Numbered from the stretch's first letter, positions 11,186-19,626 are shown. The stretch is DNA of 24,178 nt from JBBSEZ01 sp038239195 (GCA_038239195.1 JBBSEZ010000109.1:1-24178), one strand, 5' to 3'. A program made the numbers and translations. The notes: generated from the letters alone by a model not told the origin.

Positions 11186-11244
11186 ACGAAGAGCAGGGGC
11201 GAGGGGCGGAAGGCAGAGCTCGTTGGCGGAGAGGTGCTTGAACG

Positions 11245-11949
11245 ATGGGACAGAAAGTTCGACCGACGGGGTTCCGGACGGGGATCATGATCCCCTGGCT
11301 GAGCCAGTGGTACGCCAACAAGGCGGACTTCTCGGAACAGCTCATCGAGGACGTGAAGATCCGGAAGTTCGTCAAGACTCGCTACCGCGGGGCGGGCATC
11401 TCCAAGATCCGCATCGAGCGGACGCGCGAAAAGGTGACGGTGTTCGTGCATGCGGCCCGCGTCGGGGTGATCATCGGCAAGAAGGGCGCCGAGGTCGATA
11501 AGCTGACCAAGGACCTGGAAAACCTCTGCCTGCGGCACATGGAAGTCAAGACGATGGAGGTCAATCGGCCGGAGGTCGATCCGCAGTTGGTGGCCGAGGA
11601 CATCGCCGAGCAGTTGCAGAAGCGCTCGAGCTTCCGGCGCACCATGAAGCGGGCGATGGAACAGACGATGGAGGCGGGGGCCAAGGGCATTCGGCTTCAG
11701 CTCTCCGGCCGGCTGGCGGGGGCGGAGATGGCCCGCCAGGAAACCGCGGCGCTGGGCTCGATCCCGCTGTCCACGCTCCGGGCGAAGGTCGAATACGGGT
11801 TTACCGAGGCCAAGACCGGACAGGGGCACATCGGTATCAAGGTTTGGATCAACAACGGGGACTACCTGACCCCCCAGGAGGATAACGATGCCGCTCATGC
11901 CCAAACGGGTAAAGTTCCGAAAAAGCCAACGCGGCAAGGTAAGAGGTAA
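11245..11949 (+). CDS. rpsC: 30S ribosomal protein S3
   Basis: S3 forms part of the mRNA entry channel and its helicase. The 234 residues begin MGQKVRPTGFRTGIM, carry a KH domain with the GKKG loop (VGVIIGKKGAEVDK) and the C-terminal domain SGRLAGAEMARQE...GSIPLSTLRAKVEYG, and end in a basic tail. The last 62 bases overlap the beginning of rplP in another frame, so about the last 20 residues of S3 (from DNDAAHAQTG on) share DNA with the first 20 of L16. The start has GGAGAGG upstream. Confidence 0.97.
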   Translation: MGQKVRPTGFRTGIMIPWLSQWYANKADFSEQLIEDVKIRKFVKTRYRGAGISKIRIERTREKVTVFVHAARVGVIIGKKGAEVDKLTKDLENLCLRHMEVKTMEVNRPEVDPQLVAEDIAEQLQKRSSFRRTMKRAMEQTMEAGAKGIRLQLSGRLAGAEMARQETAALGSIPLSTLRAKVEYGFTEAKTGQGHIGIKVWINNGDYLTPQEDNDAAHAQTGKVPKKPTRQGKR

Positions 11950-12310
11950 CGCCACGCGCGGGAACACGGTCAGCTTCGGCGAGTTCGGCTTGCAGTCCCT
12001 CGAGGCGGGCTGGCTGAGCGCCGAGGCGATCGAGGCGGGCCGCATCACCGCGACGCACTCGGTGCGCGGCGAGGGCAAGCTGTTCATTCGGGTCTTCCCG
12101 CACAAGTCGGTGACGTCGATCCCGGCCGAGACCCGCATGGGCAAGGGCAAGGGCGAGCCGGAGTTCTGGGCGGCCGTCGTCAAGCCGGGCATGATCCTCT
12201 ACGAGATCGCCGGCCTGCCCGAGGTCGCCGCCCGCGATGCCCTGGCCCGCGTGGCGTACAAGATGCCCTTCCGCTGCCGCCTCGTGACGCGGCGGCCGAG
12301 TGTCGGTTGA
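11888..12310 (+). CDS. rplP: 50S ribosomal protein L16
   Basis: L16 lies near the A site and central protuberance. The 140 residues start MPLMPKRVKFRKSQRGKVRG, matching the family N-terminus (E. coli MLQPKRTKFRK), and include AETRMGKGKGEPEFW with the arginine hydroxylated in E. coli (Arg81), and PEVAARDALARVAYKMP. The start at 11888 is firm: AGGAGG lies just upstream inside rpsC and homology begins at once. The result is a 62-base overlap with rpsC, far more than the 1-4 bases usual in this operon. Confidence 0.97.
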   Translation: MPLMPKRVKFRKSQRGKVRGNATRGNTVSFGEFGLQSLEAGWLSAEAIEAGRITATHSVRGEGKLFIRVFPHKSVTSIPAETRMGKGKGEPEFWAAVVKPGMILYEIAGLPEVAARDALARVAYKMPFRCRLVTRRPSVG

Positions 12311-12346
12311 GTGGATCGCGGTCAGCAGTGGCGGGAGGCGCGGATC

Positions 12347-12565
12347 ATGAAGAAGGACGAGTTGAAATCGATGAGCGCGGAGCAGCTCGGGCTGGCGCTG
12401 AAGGACACGATCAAGAACCTGTTCCACCTGCGCTTCCAGTCGGCGACCGAGAGCCTGAAGGCGCCGAGCGAGATCCGCAAGGCGCGGCGGGAGATCGCTC
12501 GCATCAAGACCATCCAGCGGCAGCGCGAGATCGCGGCCCAGGCGCAAGCCCCGCAAGGGAAGTAA
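12347..12565 (+). CDS. rpmC: 50S ribosomal protein L29
   Basis: L29 is a small helical protein next to L23 at the tunnel exit. From the ATG at 12347, nine bases after GGAGG, the product has 72 residues: MKKDELKSMSAEQLGLALKD, then KNLFHLRFQSATESLKAPSE and IRKARREIARIKTIQRQRE, the standard two-helix pattern, with a short Gln/Ala tail. A GTG directly after the rplP stop (12311) would add 12 unconserved residues. Confidence 0.93.
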   Translation: MKKDELKSMSAEQLGLALKDTIKNLFHLRFQSATESLKAPSEIRKARREIARIKTIQRQREIAAQAQAPQGK

Positions 12566-12582
12566 GAGGGAAGTAAGGCCCC

Positions 12583-12948
12583 ATGACGACAGCAGCAGAC
12601 GGGGGGGCGGCCCCCACCACGACCACGACCCCAACGGCCACGCGCGGCAAGCGCCGCGTCGCCATCGGCGTGGTGACCAGCGACAAGATGAACAAGACCC
12701 GGCGCGTGGAGATTGCCCGCCTGGTCAAGCACCCGCGTTACGGCAAGTACATCCGCCGCCGCACGGTCTGCCACGTTCACGACGAGACCAACGACTCGCA
12801 CGTGGGCGACACCGTCGAAATCATGGAGAGCCGGCCGCTCTCCAAGACCAAGTGCTGGCGCCTCCTCCGCGTGGTCATCCGAACCGGCGCGCTGCCGGCC
12901 ATCGACCCGGCCACCGCCGGAACGCCGTCGGAACCGGCCAAGAAGTAA
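12583..12948 (+). CDS. rpsQ: 30S ribosomal protein S17 with extended termini
   Basis: S17 is a primary 16S rRNA binding protein with an OB fold. The core is recognisable from RRVAIGVVTSDKMNKTRRVEI through KHPRYGKYIRRRT and DTVEIMESRPLSKTKCWRLLRVV. The 121 residues exceed the usual 84: there is a ~20-residue N-terminal Ala/Thr/Pro stretch (with runs of Thr) and a ~20-residue C-terminal Ala/Pro tail. The ATG at 12583 is the only good start before the core; the purine-rich GAGGGAAG lies a little far upstream. If translation began later, the tail would be shorter. Confidence 0.95.
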   Translation: MTTAADGGAAPTTTTTPTATRGKRRVAIGVVTSDKMNKTRRVEIARLVKHPRYGKYIRRRTVCHVHDETNDSHVGDTVEIMESRPLSKTKCWRLLRVVIRTGALPAIDPATAGTPSEPAKK

Positions 12949-13000
12949 CCATCGCCGAGCAGGTCGTGGGGCTCGCGAAGACAAGAGAGTGGGTGAGTCG

Positions 13001-13369
13001 ATGATTCAGATGTATAGTTATCTGGACGTGGCCGACAACACCGGCGCCAAGGAATGCATGTGCATCAAGGTGCTGGGGGGGACGCGGCGCCGCTACGCCG
13101 GGCTGGGCGACGTGATCGTCGCCAGCGTCAAGAAGGCGATCCCCGGCTCGGAGGTGAAGGCGGGCGACGTGGTGCGGGCCGTGGTAGTGCGCTGCAAGAA
13201 GGCGACGCGGCGCGACGACGGCAGCTACGTGCGCTTCGACCGCAACGCCCTGGTGCTGATCGACACCGAGAAGAACCCGCGCGGCACGCGCATCTTCGGC
13301 GCGGTCGCCCGCGAGCTGCGCGAGAGCGGCTTCACCCGGATCGTGACGCTGGCCTCCGAGGTGGTGTAG
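13001..13369 (+). CDS. rplN: 50S ribosomal protein L14
   Basis: L14 contacts 16S helix 14 in an inter-subunit bridge and is the target of the silencing factor RsfS. The start MIQMYSYLDVADNTGAKECMCI at 13001 gives 122 residues, exactly the family length. Conserved parts are GDVIVASVKKAIPG, VRAVVVRCKKATRRDDGSYVRF and GTRIFGAVARELRE. The frame is open upstream through rpsQ but without homology. Confidence 0.98.
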   Translation: MIQMYSYLDVADNTGAKECMCIKVLGGTRRRYAGLGDVIVASVKKAIPGSEVKAGDVVRAVVVRCKKATRRDDGSYVRFDRNALVLIDTEKNPRGTRIFGAVARELRESGFTRIVTLASEVV

Positions 13370-13431
13370 TTCGCGGAGGCCCGGTTTCGCGACGCTTCGC
13401 CGAAGCGTGGCCGCAGGGAAAGGAGAGGACG

Positions 13432-13791
13432 ATGCACGTTCACAAAAACGACATGGTGCAGGTGATCGCGGGCGACGACGCCCAAAAAGGCCAGGTTCGG
13501 AAGGTCCTGCGCGTCCTGGCCACCGAGAACAAGGTGGTGGTCGAGGGCGTGAATCGCGTCTACAAGCACGTGAAGCCGAACCGGCGCAACCCGCAGGGCG
13601 GGCGCCTTTCGATGGAGATGCCGATCAGCGCGTCCAACGTGCTCCTGTGGTGCCCCACCTGCCGGCGCGGCGTGCGTATCGGGCGCCGCTACACCGCGGC
13701 GGGCGCCAAGGAACGCTACTGCAAGAAGTGCAGCCACGGGCTCGGCGCGATCAGCAAGCCCAACCCCAAGTACGCTCAGAAGACGACCTGA
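13432..13791 (+). CDS. rplX: 50S ribosomal protein L24, zinc-finger form
   Basis: L24 initiates 50S assembly and lies by the tunnel exit. The KOW motif is at the N-terminus (DMVQVIAGDDAQKGQVRKVLRV), followed by VEGVNRVYKHVKPN and the C-terminal half with CPTC and CKKC, a four-cysteine zinc site absent from E. coli L24. The product has 119 residues. AAAGGAGAGG lies just before the ATG at 13432. A small hairpin (ACGCTT/AAGCGT, 13392-13408) lies in the short gap after rplN. Confidence 0.97.
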   Translation: MHVHKNDMVQVIAGDDAQKGQVRKVLRVLATENKVVVEGVNRVYKHVKPNRRNPQGGRLSMEMPISASNVLLWCPTCRRGVRIGRRYTAAGAKERYCKKCSHGLGAISKPNPKYAQKTT

Positions 13792-13825
13792 GCGATACCT
13801 CCCCGAGTCGTCGTCCAATAGGTTG

Positions 13826-13854
13826 GGAACGGCCCCTGTGCTTCGGGCCGTTCC
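13826..13854. repeat. Perfect 10-bp hairpin between rplX and rplE
   Basis: GGAACGGCCC (13826-13835) and GGGCCGTTCC (13845-13854) are perfect arms around a 9-base loop. The first eight bases equal the stem of the REP-like elements (GGAACGGC), but the GTAG foot is missing, so it may be a diverged solo relative or a coincidence. No T-run follows. The rest of the 13792-13879 gap shows nothing. Confidence 0.6.
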
Positions 13855-13879
13855 GTCATTGAACGCACAAGAGACTGCC

Positions 13880-14422
13880 ATGGCCCGCTTGCTCGACCGC
13901 TATACGAAAGAGATCGTGCCCAAGCTGTCCGAAAAGCTGGGGCGGAAGAACCTCCTCAGCCTGCCCCGACTGCAGAAGATCGTCGTGAACATGGGCGTCG
14001 GCAAGGCGCTGCAAGACAAGAACCGCATGGAGCAGGCCGCCGACCAGCTCACCCACATCGCCGGCCAAAAGGCCCAGGTGACCAAGGCCCGCCTGGCGGT
14101 GAGCGGCTTCAAGCTGCGCGAGGGCAACGAGATCGGCTGCCGGGTGACGCTCCGCGGCCACCGGATGTACGAGTTCCTCGACCGGCTGATCTCGATCGCC
14201 CTGCCCCGTATCCGTGACTTCCGGGGCGTAAATCCCAAGAGCTTCGACGGTCACGGCAACTACAGCCTCGGGCTGGCCGAGCAGCAGGTGTTCCCCGAGG
14301 TCGATCCGGACAAGATGACCTTCGTGCAAGGCATGGACGTGACGTTCGTGACCAGCACCAAGAGCGACGACGAGGCGCGCGAGTTGCTGCGGGGCTTCGG
14401 CATGCCGTTCCGCGAAGCGTGA
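13880..14422 (+). CDS. rplE: 50S ribosomal protein L5
   Basis: L5 binds 5S rRNA and the P-site tRNA. From the ATG at 13880 it has 180 residues, the family length, with MARLLDRYTKEIVPKLSEKL, PRLQKIVVNMGVGKA, TKARLAVSGFKLREGNEIGC, LPRIRDFRGVNPKSFDGHGN and GMDVTFVTSTKSDDEARELL. A longer in-frame start at 13823 lies within the upstream hairpin and is rejected. The Shine-Dalgarno is weak (GAGA). Confidence 0.98.
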   Translation: MARLLDRYTKEIVPKLSEKLGRKNLLSLPRLQKIVVNMGVGKALQDKNRMEQAADQLTHIAGQKAQVTKARLAVSGFKLREGNEIGCRVTLRGHRMYEFLDRLISIALPRIRDFRGVNPKSFDGHGNYSLGLAEQQVFPEVDPDKMTFVQGMDVTFVTSTKSDDEARELLRGFGMPFREA

Positions 14423-14474
14423 GATCAGGGCCGAGCCCGGCTACCCGTACACCGAAGGGGGCGAAGACCAAGTC

Positions 14475-14711
14475 ATGGCGACCGAGGCGAAAATGGTGAG
14501 GTTTCGCCAGCAGATGGTGAAACTCGAGGCGCACCTGAAGGACCCGACGAAGGTCAAGATGCTTCCGCGCGAGAAGATCAAGATTCGGCTGCGCTGCAAG
14601 CTGTGCGGCCGGCCGCGCGCGGTCTATCGCAAGTTTGGCATCTGCCGTATTTGTTTCCGCAACATGGCCAGCGACGGGCTCATCCCCGGCGTGAAAAAGG
14701 CGAGCTGGTGA
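14475..14711 (+). CDS. rpsN: 30S ribosomal protein S14, zinc-binding type Z
   Basis: S14 helps assemble the 30S head. The C-terminal part carries the four-cysteine zinc site CKLCGRPRAVYRKFGICRIC, and the ending GLIPGVKKASW is diagnostic of the short zinc form. At 78 residues it is longer than the usual 61; the extra N-terminal segment (to about residue 20) contains Met residues at 7 and 14, so translation might start later (14493 has GAGG seven bases upstream). I keep 14475 as the longest supported start. Confidence 0.95.
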   Translation: MATEAKMVRFRQQMVKLEAHLKDPTKVKMLPREKIKIRLRCKLCGRPRAVYRKFGICRICFRNMASDGLIPGVKKASW

Positions 14712-14724
14712 GGGCCGAACGACC

Positions 14725-15168
14725 ATGATGACCGACCCGTTGGCGGACATGCTGACGCGCATCCGCAACGCCAACCGCATCGAGCGGCCGCTGGTGGACA
14801 TGCCCGCCACGCGGCTCAAGATCAACGTGGCCCAGGTGCTCAAGGATGAAGGCTTCATCCTCGACTACGCCGTGGGCAAGAACGTGGTGACCGAGGGCCA
14901 CCACGACTTTCAGCACGACGCCGACCTCAGCAAGCCCAAGATGGTGCTGCGGGTCATGCTGAAGTACGGTCCCGAAGGCGAGCGCGTGATCCGGCACATC
15001 GCGCGGGTCAGCAAGCCGGGGTGCCGCAAGTATTTCCACTGCAAGGGCATTCGCCCGGTGCTCGACGGGCTGGGCATCAGCATCGTCAGCACGAACAAGG
15101 GCGTGATGAGCGACCGCCGGGCGCGGGCGCAGCGCCTGGGTGGGGAAATGCTCTGCAACGTCTGGTAG
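14725..15168 (+). CDS. rpsH: 30S ribosomal protein S8
   Basis: S8 binds the central domain of 16S rRNA and in E. coli represses the spc operon. Recognisable parts are TDPLADMLTRIRNANR at the start, the middle strand MVLRVMLKYGPEGE, and the C-terminal GLGISIVSTNKGVMSDRRAR and GGEMLCNVW. Length is 147 residues, with an insertion around VVTEGHHDFQHDADLSKP. Two ATGs are adjacent (14725 and 14728); the first is used. The stop codon TAG (15166-15168) is part of the GTAG foot of the REP-like element that follows. Confidence 0.97.
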   Translation: MMTDPLADMLTRIRNANRIERPLVDMPATRLKINVAQVLKDEGFILDYAVGKNVVTEGHHDFQHDADLSKPKMVLRVMLKYGPEGERVIRHIARVSKPGCRKYFHCKGIRPVLDGLGISIVSTNKGVMSDRRARAQRLGGEMLCNVW

Positions 15169-15224
15169 GGAACGCCCTCCGTGGCGTTCCGTCAAACAGG
15201 AACGGCACAGAGGCCGTTCCCTAC
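15165..15224. repeat. REP/BIME-like double hairpin, copy 2, overlapping the rpsH stop
   Basis: The element has GTAG (15165-15168), hairpin GGAACGCC-CTCCGT-GGCGTTCC (15169-15190), 8-base spacer, hairpin GGAACGGC-ACAGAG-GCCGTTCC (15199-15220) and CTAC. It has exactly the same length as the copy at 3447-3506; stems are identical, one loop base differs, and the spacers are unrelated. The GTAG provides the rpsH stop codon. Confidence 0.82.
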
Positions 15225-15254
15225 AGAGGCGTGTAAGGGCAAAGGGGAAAAGCG

Positions 15255-15809
15255 ATGTCGCGAATCGGGAAGCAGCCGGTGGCCATCCCGGCCGGGGTGA
15301 AGGTGAAGGTGGCCGACGGGAAGGTGTTCGTCGAGGGCCCCAAGGGGGCCAAGCTCGAAATGCAGTATCACCCCAAAATGAACGTGGCCGTCGACGAGAA
15401 GGGCAAGACCATCGTGGTCACGCGCCCCGACGACGCCCGCGACAGCCGTTCGCTGCATGGCCTGACGCGCAGCCTGGTCGCCAACATGGTGCAGGGCGTG
15501 ACGACGGGCTACCAGAAGAAGTTGCAGATCGTGGGCGTCGGCTACCAGGCGCGCCTGGACAAAAAGGCGGTCGTGCTGACCGTCGGGTTTGCCAACCCGA
15601 TCTCCATGACCCCGCCCGAGGGCGTGACCGTCGAGGTGCCCGACGCCAACACGATCCTCGTCAAGGGCGCCAACAAGCAGCTCGTCGGGCAGTTTGCCGC
15701 CGAGTTGCGGCATGCTCGCCCACCCGAGCCGTATCAGGGCAAGGGCATCCGCTACGATGGGGAACAGGTCCGCATGAAGGAAGGCAAGTCCTTCAGCAGC
15801 GGCGGTTGA
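15255..15809 (+). CDS. rplF: 50S ribosomal protein L6
   Basis: L6 lies near the factor-binding region of the 50S subunit. The 184 residues begin MSRIGKQPVAIPAGVKV, the invariant N-terminus, and include VEGPKGAKLE, SLHGLTRSLVANMVQGVTTGY, the second domain VGVGYQARLDKKAV, and at the end RHARPPEPYQGKGIRYDGE (the usual R..PPEPYKGKGIRY motif). AAAGGGGAAAAG precedes the ATG. It follows the REP-like element by 30 bases. Confidence 0.98.
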   Translation: MSRIGKQPVAIPAGVKVKVADGKVFVEGPKGAKLEMQYHPKMNVAVDEKGKTIVVTRPDDARDSRSLHGLTRSLVANMVQGVTTGYQKKLQIVGVGYQARLDKKAVVLTVGFANPISMTPPEGVTVEVPDANTILVKGANKQLVGQFAAELRHARPPEPYQGKGIRYDGEQVRMKEGKSFSSGG

Positions 15810-15831
15810 GTTGTGAGGTGGTGAGGCGACC

Positions 15832-16239
15832 ATGAATCATCAGAAAGCGAAGAACAAGCAACGGCTGCGGCGGCGCAACCACGTCCGGCGAAGCATAACC
15901 GGGACGCAGGAGCGCCCGCGGCTGAGCGTGTTCCGCAGCTCCAAGCACATTTACGCCCAGTTGATCGACGACCTGACCGGGCGCACGCTGGCCGCGGCGA
16001 GCACCCTCACAACGGGCGTGGGTGGCCCGGCCACCCACACCCACGAGGGCGCCGACGTAAAGAAGGACGTTGCCTACGGAGGCAACGTGAAGGCGGCCAA
16101 GGCAGTCGGCCTGCGCCTGGCGGCGGTGGCCAAGGAGAAGGGCATCGCCAAGGCGGCGTTCGACCGCGGACACTATCGCTACCACGGCCGCGTCAAGGCG
16201 CTGGCCGAAGGCGCCCGCGAGGGCGGGCTGCAGTTCTGA
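15832..16239 (+). CDS. rplR: 50S ribosomal protein L18
   Basis: L18 binds 5S rRNA in the central protuberance. The basic N-terminus (KNKQRLRRRNHVRRSITGT), RPRLSVFRSSKHIYAQLIDD and the end FDRGHYRYHGRVKALAEGAREGGLQF are typical. Length is 135 residues against 117 in E. coli; the extra residues form a Gly/His/Thr-rich insertion (GVGGPATHTHEGAD, near residues 62-75) before VKAAKAVG. GAGGTGGTGAGG lies upstream of the ATG. Confidence 0.97.
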   Translation: MNHQKAKNKQRLRRRNHVRRSITGTQERPRLSVFRSSKHIYAQLIDDLTGRTLAAASTLTTGVGGPATHTHEGADVKKDVAYGGNVKAAKAVGLRLAAVAKEKGIAKAAFDRGHYRYHGRVKALAEGAREGGLQF

Positions 16240-16280
16240 GAACAAACCTGTTGTTCCCCTGACGAGGGCAGAAGGGTATC

Positions 16281-16787
16281 ATGGCACGAGATCGCGATCG
16301 CGGCGACTCCCGGCAGGACGGGCACGAAGACCGAGTCGTGAAGATTCGGCGTTGTGCGGCCGTCGTCAAGGGAGGCCGGCGCTTCAGCTTCAACGCCCTG
16401 GTGGTGGTCGGCGACAAGAGGGGCCGCGTGGCCACCGGCTACGGCAAGGCCAACGAGGTCCCGCCAGCCGTCGCCAAGGCGACGAAGGACGCGGAAGGCG
16501 CCCTGAACCGCTCCAAGCGGATCTCGATGCGGGGCGACACCATCCCGCACCGCGTGGTCGGCCGTTACGGCGGGAGCCGCGTCATCATGGTCCCGGCCGG
16601 GCCTGGCACGGGCGTCAAGGCGGGCCCGGGCGTGCGCGACGTGCTCGAGGTGTGCGGGATCCACAACATCCTGACCAAGGTACACGGCAGCTCGAACCCG
16701 ATCAACCTGGTGAAGGCCACCATCGAAGGGCTGATGCAGTTGCGCACCCGCGACGAAGTTGCCCGTCTGAGAGGAGTCAGCCTGTAA
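16281..16787 (+). CDS. rpsE: 30S ribosomal protein S5
   Basis: S5 affects decoding fidelity and is part of the mRNA entry helicase. The double-stranded RNA binding domain reads VVKIRRCAAVVKGGRRFSFNA, with the GGR loop that in E. coli carries spectinomycin-resistance changes apparently unaltered. Next come GRVATGYGKANEVPPAVAKA and the C-terminal domain GTGVKAGPGVRDVLEVCGIH and SSNPINLVKATIEGL. The 168 residues end in TAATG, where the stop overlaps the rplO start by one base, so the two genes are translationally coupled. The usual rpmD between them is absent. Confidence 0.98.
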   Translation: MARDRDRGDSRQDGHEDRVVKIRRCAAVVKGGRRFSFNALVVVGDKRGRVATGYGKANEVPPAVAKATKDAEGALNRSKRISMRGDTIPHRVVGRYGGSRVIMVPAGPGTGVKAGPGVRDVLEVCGIHNILTKVHGSSNPINLVKATIEGLMQLRTRDEVARLRGVSL

Positions 16788-17296
16788 TGGACCTGTCAAC
16801 CGTCCACACTGGCGTTCACAAGCGCCGGGGCAAGAAGCGCGTGGGCCGCGGCATCGGCAGCGGGCACGGCAAGACCTCGTCGCGCGGGGCCAAGGGCCAG
16901 TGGGCCAGCGCCGGCGCCAAGAAGCCCGCCATGATGTTCGAAGGCGGGCAGATGCAGCTGTTCCGCCGCATCCCGAAGCGCGGCTTCAGCCACGCGACCT
17001 GGGACAAGTTCTTCCACGTCGTCAACGTCGGCGACCTCGACGCCCACTTCCAGGACGGCGACGTGGTCGATCAGGAAACGCTCAAGAAGGTCGGCCTCGC
17101 CAAGGGCCCGGCCGACGGGATACGCATCCTCGGCACGGGCGACCTCACCAAGAAGCTCGAGATCAAGGCGCACCACTTCTCGAAGTCGGCGCTCGAGAAG
17201 ATCGTCGCCAAGGGCGGGAAGGCCGACGTGATCCCTCCGCCGAAGAAGCCGAAGAAGAACAAGATGAAGCCAAAGGTGGCCAAGAAGGATGCGTGA
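16787..17296 (+). CDS. rplO: 50S ribosomal protein L15
   Basis: L15 is a late-assembly protein with a long N-terminal extension into 23S rRNA. The N-terminus KRRGKKRVGRGIGSGHGKTS and RGAKGQWASAGAKKP are family hallmarks, followed by FEGGQMQLFRRIPKRGF and, later, KAHHFSKSALEKIVAKGG. The 169 residues include an extra Lys/Pro-rich tail (KKPKKNKMKPKVAKKDA). The start ATG overlaps the rpsE stop, and AGGAG lies about ten bases upstream inside rpsE. Confidence 0.97.
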   Translation: MDLSTVHTGVHKRRGKKRVGRGIGSGHGKTSSRGAKGQWASAGAKKPAMMFEGGQMQLFRRIPKRGFSHATWDKFFHVVNVGDLDAHFQDGDVVDQETLKKVGLAKGPADGIRILGTGDLTKKLEIKAHHFSKSALEKIVAKGGKADVIPPPKKPKKNKMKPKVAKKDA

Positions 17297-17300
17297 GGCC

Positions 17301-17435
17301 GGGTGACAAGGTGAGGGGGTGACAAGGTGACGGGGTGACAAGGTGACGGGGTGGGGCGTCGCTGAGGAGCCAACGGGATGACAGCGCGGGCGCGAGCCTT
17401 TCTTGTCACCTTGTCACCCCCTCACCTTGTCACCC
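17301..17435. repeat. Tandem GTGACAAG-type repeats forming a 31-bp inverted repeat before secY
   Basis: Units of the form GGTGACAAGGTGA-GGGG recur three times from 17301 to 17350, and the inverse complement recurs from 17403 to 17445. The segment 17301-17331 is perfectly complementary to 17405-17435 over 31 bases, with 73 bases between. The repeats nearly fill the rplO-secY gap and end 13 bases before the AAGGGG site of secY. I see no promoter or gene in the loop. Confidence 0.8.
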
Positions 17436-17457
17436 TGTCACGGGCAAGGGGCCGAAC

Positions 17458-18804
<1,347 letters not shown>

Positions 18805-18856
18805 CCGCTCGGGGGGAGAATGGGGCGGTCCTGGCTGGCGACCGCTCTTCGGCAGC

Positions 18857-18875
18857 GCCCCCCTTGCCGGGGGGC
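18857..18875. terminator. GC-rich hairpin after secY (weak terminator candidate)
   Basis: GCCCCCC (18857-18863), a TTGCC loop, and GGGGGGC (18869-18875) form a perfect seven-base stem. No T-run follows directly (CATGTCGTTT), so termination would be inefficient. The rest of the 158-base secY-adk gap shows nothing else convincing. Confidence 0.3.
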
Positions 18876-18962
18876 CATGTCGTTTCGGAGAATGATCGAT
18901 GAGGAACTGGTACCGGGGCCGGGGCCCTTGTGTTCTCACCTGCTCTCTCCCACGGGGCCGTC

Positions 18963-19616
18963 ATGCGTCTCATCCTTCTCGGCCCTCCGGGCTCCGGTAA
19001 AGGCACGCAGGCCAAACTGCTCACCCGGCAGAACCGGCTCGAGCACATCGGGACGGGCGACCTGCTCCGCGCCGCCATGCGCCAGCACACCCCCGTCGGC
19101 GAACGCGCCCGACCCTTCGTCGAGTCGGGGCAACTCGTCCCCGACGACCTGATCAACGACCTGATCGCCGAGCGCTTCCTCCAGCCCGACCGCCCCGAGC
19201 ACTTCGTCATGGACGGCTACCCGCGCACCGTGACCCAGGCGACCGCGTTTGACCGGGTGCTGTCCCAGCATGGCCTGCGCCTCACGGCGGTGCTGCTGTT
19301 GACGGTGGACGACGCCGAGATCGTTCGCCGCCTGCGGAGCGGGCGCTGGAGCTGTCCCGCGCCAGGCTGCAAGGCGACGTACCATACGGAGAGCTACCCC
19401 CCCAAGGTGGAGGGGATTTGCGACGACTGCGGGACGCGGCTCGTCCAGCGCGACGACGACAAGGAGGAGACGGTCCTGGCCCGGCTCGTGGTCTATCATC
19501 GCAATACGGCGGAGTTGTTCCCGTACTACCGGGCACAGGGACTGCTGCGCGAGGTGCCCGGCCAGGGGGAGATCGAACAGGTGTACGCCAACCTCATGAA
19601 GGCCTTGAAACCATAG
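18963..19616 (+). CDS. adk: Adenylate kinase, long zinc-LID form
   Basis: Adenylate kinase interconverts ATP + AMP and 2 ADP in the cytosol. The start MRLILLGPPGSGKGTQAKLL at 18963 places the P-loop at residues 7-15, as in the family; the NMP-binding part is HIGTGDLLRAAM, and MDGYPRTVTQA follows. The LID contains two cysteine pairs, CPAPGC and CDDC, about 20 residues apart, so it is probably zinc-stabilised, but the first pair has four residues between cysteines rather than the usual two. Length is 217 residues. An in-frame ATG at 18930 would put eleven unconserved residues before the core. The Shine-Dalgarno is weak. It lies between secY and map, as in many spc operons. Confidence 0.96.
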   Translation: MRLILLGPPGSGKGTQAKLLTRQNRLEHIGTGDLLRAAMRQHTPVGERARPFVESGQLVPDDLINDLIAERFLQPDRPEHFVMDGYPRTVTQATAFDRVLSQHGLRLTAVLLLTVDDAEIVRRLRSGRWSCPAPGCKATYHTESYPPKVEGICDDCGTRLVQRDDDKEETVLARLVVYHRNTAELFPYYRAQGLLREVPGQGEIEQVYANLMKALKP

Positions 19617-19626
19617 GTAGGTTTTT

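Noticed and set aside
13796..13824. Promoter before rplE with TAGGTT at 13819-13824
   Set aside because: No acceptable -35 at 16-18 bases upstream (TACCTC), and the hairpin overlaps the would-be start.
17301..17445. CRISPR array
   Set aside because: Units are short, contiguous and inverted, with no spacers of constant length.
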